64,000 bases of DNA, taken from Nocardia cyriacigeorgica (GTDB taxonomy: Bacteria; Actinomycetota; Actinomycetes; Mycobacteriales; Mycobacteriaceae). The notes beneath the pieces were generated by a model that had not been told where the DNA came from, did not search any database, and saw only the letters and a program-made list of their open reading frames with translations. Shown here piece after piece: positions 60,698-64,000 of the stretch (the first letter of the stretch is position 1; every line of letters begins with the position of its first letter). The stretch covers positions 186,001 through 250,000 of the forward strand of contig NZ_VBUT01000002.1 of the NCBI RefSeq assembly GCF_005863245.1. The letters run 5' to 3'. The translations under genes were made by a program, and so were the position numbers.

Positions 60698-61042
60698 TCA
60701 CCCCCCGGGCTGCAACCCGGAAGAAATCTCGACCACGATCTGCTGGTCGGTCACCTCGCGCACCGTGATCGTGTTGCCCTCGGCCGACCCCGACTCACCC
60801 ACGGGAACGCTGACTTCCTGCCCGCCCACCGACAGGGTGACCATATTCCCCTCCACCGAGACCACCTTGACCTTCAGCCCGAGGACGTTCGCCTCAGCGT
60901 CGACCCCGCGCTCGAACGTGATGACGCATCCCTCGACCTTGCACTCACTCGTGTACCCGTCACCCTGCATAGTGCAGGCACCCGCCCCGAACGCGGTCAG
61001 AGTGGCGAACATGGACGCTGCGAGCAGCCGTCGAACTAACAC
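60698..61042 (-). CDS. Small lipoprotein, function unknown
   Basis: A 114-residue exported protein. From the GTG at 61042 there is a basic start, hydrophobic stretch and lipobox-like GAGAC (Cys about 23). The mature domain is beta-rich with three cysteines early (TSECKVEGCVITFERG) and a repeated strand pattern (VKVVSVEGNMVTLSVGGQEV, then NTITVREVTDQQIVVEISS). A longer version from 61063 would only add seven residues. No family recognised. Confidence 0.68.
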   Translation of the reverse strand: MLVRRLLAASMFATLTAFGAGACTMQGDGYTSECKVEGCVITFERGVDAEANVLGLKVKVVSVEGNMVTLSVGGQEVSVPVGESGSAEGNTITVREVTDQQIVVEISSGLQPGG

Positions 61043-61087
61043 GCCACCAGTGTAGATCCGCACCCACCACCCTGGTGCCCCAACCGC

Positions 61088-61570
61088 TCAGCCCTCCGGA
61101 TCCGCCATCACCACCACACGATCCTCCGCCGGCGTGTACCCGAGCACCGGATGCCCGATGTCCCCCTCGGCGTTCATCACGACCGCCTTCCCCAACAGCC
61201 GCCCAATCGTGCCGAGAAACCCCGACAGCACATCAAGTCCCACCTGCCCCTGCAGTTCCTGCAGGTCGACATCGAATTCCACCTGCGACTCACTCCACGG
61301 CCGAAAAATCGCCAACAACTCCGGCGCCGCCCGAACATGCAGACTGACCACCTCCTCATCCTCACCCCGCCCCAACACCTCCGCCGCCGTCGGCAACGGC
61401 TTCACCTCATCGCCTTCCCGAAACACCCACTCCCACCCACTCGACCGGACCAGGTCGAACACGGCCTGCCAATCCTCGACGGTCGTGTCATGCACGTAGA
61501 TGTCCGGCAGCGCACCCATGACAGCGGGGTCGAAGAGGTTCTTTACGTCGTCCCATTTCAATTCCGACAT
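61088..61570 (-). CDS. Conserved hypothetical protein
   Basis: A 160-residue soluble acidic protein: LFDPAVMGALPDIYVHDTTV, WQAVFDLVRSSGWEWVFREG, then FRPWSESQVEFDVDLQELQG and LDVLSGFLGTIGRLLGKAV. I recognise it as an actinobacterial hypothetical type but know no function; the size and acidity would also suit an immunity or inhibitor protein. The ATG at 61570 is used. It is divergent, across 202 bases, from the two-gene operon at 61773. Confidence 0.72.
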   Translation of the reverse strand: MSELKWDDVKNLFDPAVMGALPDIYVHDTTVEDWQAVFDLVRSSGWEWVFREGDEVKPLPTAAEVLGRGEDEEVVSLHVRAAPELLAIFRPWSESQVEFDVDLQELQGQVGLDVLSGFLGTIGRLLGKAVVMNAEGDIGHPVLGYTPAEDRVVVMADPEG

Positions 61571-61772
61571 GGGTTCATCATGGTCGAGCGGGCGCGCGTG
61601 CGGGCGATCGGACCTCAGAGTCATACCGAGGCCGGTCGGGAGCCCAGACCGACGATTCCCAGCGTCGCGCCACTCCTGAATGGACTGAGATCGTTGCGGC
61701 ACGCTGGGTTCCACCGCAGACCATTCAGAACCGGCGCCTAACGAACCGGGCCCGGAAACCGACAGTGCCACT

Positions 61773-62891
61773 GTGACGATGATCAACGACGGCGACATCG
61801 CGGCAGAACTGCACCTCGACGAGGGCGAAACCTTCCTGCTCGCAGCCCTGCAACTCATGATGCTCGACCGCGACATCGCAGCCGAGAAGCGCGCGCCCGA
61901 AGCCAAGATCGCGGCTCGCGACTCGGCAGCAGTGTCGGCCGTTGGACTCCTGGACCAGCTCTCCGACTCGGCTCCGGCGTGGATCCGCGCTTACGTCGAG
62001 AGCTGTAACCCCATCACAATCGAATCGGTGCCCGACGCACCCGCTGAGCTCTGCGGCAACGTCATCGACCGCGAACGGGCCGTCCTGTTGATGATCGAAC
62101 TACTGCTCTTCTCGCCGTGGGCAGACGGCAAGACCAAGTGGGTCGAGAAGGAGCGCCGTCACTCGCTCCGGGTTGCCGCAGGTATGTTCCCGAACCTGCG
62201 CGACGACGACCTGCCGGTCATGGAGCGGGAAAGCGCCGCGATCATGCGCCGCTTGCGCCGGGCGTCGCTCAAATGGGGTCGTGTCGCGGTCGTATCCGTC
62301 GCAGGGCTCGGTGCCGGCTTGCTCACCGCTGGCTGGGCGGCGCCCGCGATCGGCGCGGCGGTCGGCGGTGCCATGGGATTGTCCGGCGCCGCCGCGACTT
62401 CCGCCGGGCTGGCCGCGCTCGGCGGCGGATCGCTCGCGGCCGGTGGTTTCGGTGTCGCCGGTGGCACCGCCCTCCTGACCGGATTGGGCGGTGTCGCGGG
62501 GGCAAGCGTCGGTGCCGCGGGCGCGCGTCTGTCGCAGCGGACAGCGGGGCAGGTGATCACCGATGCCATCAAGCTGGACTTGGTGGCGCGCATGATCTTC
62601 GATGAAGATGATGAGAAGGCACGTCGAGTAGCCGAGAGCCTCCAGCAGCGGATCGTCGAACTCGCCACCCTCACCAACCGCCTCGCCGACGAGATCCGCG
62701 AATTGTCCAAAGACAAGGCCAGACTCACCGCCGAGAACCGCGAACTCCGCAAACGCCTGCGCCAGCAGTACGAGCAAACGCAGCTGGCTGAAACCGCCCT
62801 CGACATAGTGGTGGACAGGCTGTCCGACGACCCCAGCGATGCCGACGACGACACCGATCCCGACGCCGCGCTGACCGAGGCCGACGCCTGA
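61773..62891 (+). CDS. Unrecognised protein: helical domain, glycine-rich membrane segment, coiled coil
   Basis: A 372-residue protein in three parts. Residues 1-160 are helical and soluble, with an ELLLFSPWADGKTKWVEKER stretch recalling TerB-like domains. Residues 175-250 are a long Gly/Ala-rich hydrophobic region (GLGAGLLTAGWAAPAIGAAV and later GGTALLTGLGGVAGASVGAA) able to insert into membrane. Residues 280-345 form a coiled coil (ATLTNRLADEIRELSKDKAR, LTAENRELRKRLRQQYEQ), then an acidic tail. The start is the GTG at 61773 or ATG at 61779; neither has a clear ribosome site. Its stop overlaps the next ATG by one base (TGATG). No function is assigned. Confidence 0.8.
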   Translation: MTMINDGDIAAELHLDEGETFLLAALQLMMLDRDIAAEKRAPEAKIAARDSAAVSAVGLLDQLSDSAPAWIRAYVESCNPITIESVPDAPAELCGNVIDRERAVLLMIELLLFSPWADGKTKWVEKERRHSLRVAAGMFPNLRDDDLPVMERESAAIMRRLRRASLKWGRVAVVSVAGLGAGLLTAGWAAPAIGAAVGGAMGLSGAAATSAGLAALGGGSLAAGGFGVAGGTALLTGLGGVAGASVGAAGARLSQRTAGQVITDAIKLDLVARMIFDEDDEKARRVAESLQQRIVELATLTNRLADEIRELSKDKARLTAENRELRKRLRQQYEQTQLAETALDIVVDRLSDDPSDADDDTDPDAALTEADA

Positions 62892-64000
62892 TGGACGAGC
62901 ACCTCGAACGCAACTTCGACACCCAGAATCGCCGTCTCGACGACATCGAATCGACCATCCACGCTCTGCTCGAAGGCCGCGATGTCGACCCGCTCCCGGT
63001 CCCGGAAACCGCAGGGCCCCAGAGCTACGACGAACTGACCCGCGACAACGACCGCCTCCGAGCCGACCGCGGCTGGTTCGAGATCGATTTCGACGCCGCA
63101 CTGACCGCCGAACAACGAGACGCCTTCGAACGCTGGCGAACCAGCACCCGGATCGAATGGAGCACAGCCGATCTCGCGGCGGTCGGCGTCGCCAGCTTCA
63201 TCGGAATGACCGCCACGTGGTTCGACACCGGAGTCGACGGCGTCGTTCTCGGGCAACTCCAGAAGCTCGGTCGAACGAAACTGCTCCGCACATGGGACAA
63301 GGCCGGTAAACGTCTACCCATCGACTACATGGGCCCCGGCTTCGGCGGCAAAGCCCACCGCGTGCGCTCGGCCGGCCACGACCTCTTCCGGATCTTCGAG
63401 TCGACACAGCAGATCATGGACGCCGAATTCCGCGGCATCCGCTGGAAAGACGGCAAGAAATCGACCGTCCGAGTCTCCGACCGCTTCCGCGGCGACCTCG
63501 ACAACTTCGCCGACGCCCTCATAGTCCTTCTCAAACACCTCGCCGCCGACATGGTCACCCCCATGGGCCTGCCCATGCCTGGCTCATCACTGCTCTATGA
63601 CCTCAACGACCGCGAGCTGCGAAAGCTCATCCACCAGGCATATCAGGGAACTTCCACCGGAAACGGTCTGAATCTGCGCTCCGGCCTCCTCTCTGCTGGA
63701 CTGCCCGCGATCTGCACCGAGGTGATCATCCGGCTACACGTGCACGCCGCCGCCTACGAGCTCACCGGCTCGACAGCTCTGGATCAGGCCCAGCAAGCTC
63801 GCCGATCAGAGCTTCTGCTCGCAGCCCACTCGATGGTCGGTGCGGCTTCTGTCGGCAAGTCCGTCGCCCGAGCGCTCAGCTTGGACGGCGACAAGAAGTA
63901 CGCGGCGGTCCGGCATGTGAACGTGCCGGTCCTGCTGAGGACGGCGGGGTTGGCGGCTGCCGTTGTCCGGGATGCGACGGCTCGCGCGAACACCGGAGCG
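62891..64000 (+). CDS. Unrecognised partner protein (partial, runs off window end)
   Basis: The first 370 codons of an open frame starting at the ATG coupled to the previous stop. A short N-terminal helix (about 1-60) is followed by a region with hydrophobic ADLAAVGVASFIGMTATWF, a glycine-rich MGPGFGGKAHRVRSAGHDLF (about 152-171), FESTQQIMDAEFRGIRWKDG, and a long helical part with ADALIVLLKHLAADMVTPMG. Later segments (ELLLAAHSMVGAASVGKSVA) look membrane-facing. No nucleotide-binding or catalytic motif is obvious. Codon use includes more CGA, CTA and ACA than the core genes, which may mean acquisition. Function unknown. Confidence 0.78.
   Translation, partial: MDEHLERNFDTQNRRLDDIESTIHALLEGRDVDPLPVPETAGPQSYDELTRDNDRLRADRGWFEIDFDAALTAEQRDAFERWRTSTRIEWSTADLAAVGVASFIGMTATWFDTGVDGVVLGQLQKLGRTKLLRTWDKAGKRLPIDYMGPGFGGKAHRVRSAGHDLFRIFESTQQIMDAEFRGIRWKDGKKSTVRVSDRFRGDLDNFADALIVLLKHLAADMVTPMGLPMPGSSLLYDLNDRELRKLIHQAYQGTSTGNGLNLRSGLLSAGLPAICTEVIIRLHVHAAAYELTGSTALDQAQQARRSELLLAAHSMVGAASVGKSVARALSLDGDKKYAAVRHVNVPVLLRTAGLAAAVVRDATARANTGA

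Overview
This is a 64 kb, very GC-rich window from an actinomycete chromosome, most likely Nocardia or a close relative in the Mycobacteriales. The core block runs panB - secreted TAP-like hydrolase - glnA2 - glnE, then after an inserted stretch DUF4191 - RDD protein - glnA1. This matches the order around Rv2219-Rv2225 in Mycobacterium tuberculosis. GTG starts, overlapping stops and starts, lipoproteins and F420-dependent enzymes fit the same group. I see no tRNA, rRNA, CRISPR array, insertion sequence or prophage.

Layout. 0.0-2.5 kb: molybdate uptake (HTH-Mop regulator, modA, modB partial) and a prolyl aminopeptidase. 2.6-10.9 kb: metabolic and detoxification genes (frameshifted GNAT, FabG-like SDR, FAD disulfide reductase-like enzyme, methyltransferases, alkyl sulfatase, MerR regulator, imine-reductase-like enzyme, SnoaL-like protein). 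10.9-13.5 kb: two copies of a DUF6879/HTH-DUF5753 regulatory unit, one fused into a single ORF and one decayed, plus a SpoU methyltransferase. 13.6-20.2 kb: hydrolase, RNase P RNA (rnpB), small secreted proteins, RNB ribonuclease, CHAD protein, second prolyl aminopeptidase and a lipoprotein. 20.3-30.5 kb: panB, secreted hydrolase, glnA2, glnE, an HPr-like protein without the phospho-histidine, an EEP-family protein and a zinc metallopeptidase lipoprotein. 30.7-36.1 kb: a tightly overlapped hydrolase operon (CocE-like, M20 peptidase, monoacylglycerol lipase with a histone-H1-like N-terminus). 36.2-39.8 kb: DUF4191, DUF2568, RDD, and glnA1 behind tandem GlnR boxes. 39.9-48.4 kb: F420-type enzyme, GerW-like protein, TetR/methyltransferase pair, YtrA-type GntR/ABC operon, MFS pump with an ArsR-type regulator and a striking double operator, and MgtC. 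48.4-48.7 kb: an M-box magnesium riboswitch with a candidate leader ORF ahead of mgtC. 48.8-57.4 kb: EF-G-like FusA2 and two divergent paralogous SF1 helicases around an Rv3235-family gene, with a histidine phosphatase. 57.4-64 kb: a broken 5'-nucleotidase, a flavoprotein, small secreted proteins, and the start of an unrecognised two-gene operon with a glycine-rich membrane segment that runs off the window.

How the genes work together. The nitrogen module is the best understood. GlnE adenylylates GlnA1 at a visible tyrosine (Tyr406), while GlnA2 has tryptophan in the equivalent stretch, and GlnR boxes sit in front of glnA1 and probably glnA2. The magnesium module (M-box, leader ORF, mgtC) is a second self-contained circuit. 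The least explained parts are the divergent helicase pair, the terminal two-gene operon, the DUF6879-HTH fusion and the catalytically dead HPr-like protein.
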